NCBI GenBank assembly: GCA_030431435.1
Contig: JAUIJI010000011.1
Span: 1-39,654, forward strand
Length of the DNA: 39,654 nucleotides
Reading direction: 5' to 3'
DNA from: Alphaproteobacteria bacterium
GTDB lineage: Bacteria > Pseudomonadota > Alphaproteobacteria > Sphingomonadales > Sphingomonadaceae
In this document: in pieces, positions 39,596 through 39,654 of the stretch
How positions within the stretch are numbered: position 1 is the stretch's first letter
Layout of the letters: each line of letters opens with the position of its first letter
Made by a program: the position numbers and the translations under genes
The notes under the pieces: generated by a model
Told to the model about the DNA's origin: nothing
Databases searched by the model: none
Seen by the model: the letters and a program-made list of their open reading frames with translations, nothing else

Positions 39596-39654
39596 TCAGC
39601 GCTTCTGGTCGCGGGCAGCCAGCAGGCGCAGTCGCAAGGCATTGAGCTTGATGA
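39596..39654 (-). CDS. 3' end of an unidentified gene (partial)
   Basis: The minus-strand frame open to the right edge encodes IKLNALRLRLLAARDQKR before TGA at 39596-39598. It looks like the basic C-terminal helix of a real protein. Too little is present to name it, and the start lies outside the window. Confidence 0.4.
   Translation of the reverse strand, partial: IKLNALRLRLLAARDQKR

Overview
The window is high-GC DNA that reads as the chromosome of an alphaproteobacterium of the order Sphingomonadales, probably Erythrobacteraceae. The basis is the gene order (secY-adk-rpsM-rpsK-rpoA-rplQ; mdh-sucD-sucA-odhB-lpd), an alphaproteobacterial LexA box (GAAC-N7-GAAC) before uvrA, interspersed palindromes of the gtccccgc/gcggggac type, and sphingomonad-style small secreted proteins. 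No 16S or other marker is present, so the genus is open.

Positions 1-6996 are accessory DNA with nested insertions. A 6.5-kb element (53-6583) carries three overlapping tyrosine-recombinase genes (a recombinase-in-trio layout) and its own ardC-type antirestriction gene. It has 14-bp imperfect terminal inverted repeats and is flanked by the 6-bp direct repeat gtcgcc (47-52 and 6584-6589). Removing it restores an open frame for a second ardC-like gene, cut exactly inside its conserved EE-I-V-A-E motif. The 3' end of that broken gene overlaps (ATGA) a 63-codon chimera (6805-6996). The start of the chimera looks like a DUF2958 protein and the rest like the C-terminus of ribosomal protein L15. The island therefore sits at the 3' end of rplO and splits the spc ribosomal operon just before secY.

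Positions 7050-12579 hold the rest of the ribosomal and secretion cluster: secY, adk, a secreted SRPBCC protein, then rpsM-rpsK-rpoA-rplQ behind a strong sigma70-like promoter (9730-9758), closed by an intrinsic terminator (12605-12636). A secreted prolyl oligopeptidase and two paralogous small secreted proteins follow (12681-16393).

Positions 16414-26167, minus strand, hold a TCA-cycle operon read right to left: mdh, a lipoprotein gene, sucD, sucA, odhB, a GIY-YIG nuclease gene, lpd, a VOC protein and a TRIC-type membrane protein. The operon supplies malate dehydrogenase, the alpha subunit of succinyl-CoA synthetase and the complete 2-oxoglutarate dehydrogenase complex. sucC is absent, and a lipoprotein gene sits where it might be expected. 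The GIY-YIG gene and a pair of palindromes are wedged between odhB and lpd.

Positions 26243-33521 carry a membrane GGDEF-EAL protein, a small conserved protein, a SleB-type cell-wall hydrolase, thpR and, divergently, uvrA with an SOS box. uvrA contains a palindromic repeat inserted in frame.

Positions 33541-35844 form an AT-richer block of four minus-strand ORFs: a GHKL ATPase gene split in two by a frame change, a STAS-like (DUF4325) protein, and a membrane-anchored coiled-coil protein. It looks horizontally acquired and is the best candidate for an undescribed signalling or defence system.

Positions 35998-39654 carry an HTH protein with a translated palindrome and a very acidic tail, a secreted VOC protein, a CHRD-like secreted protein, an RlpA-family protein, a 0.7-kb region without a convincing gene, and the 3' end of a gene running off the right edge.
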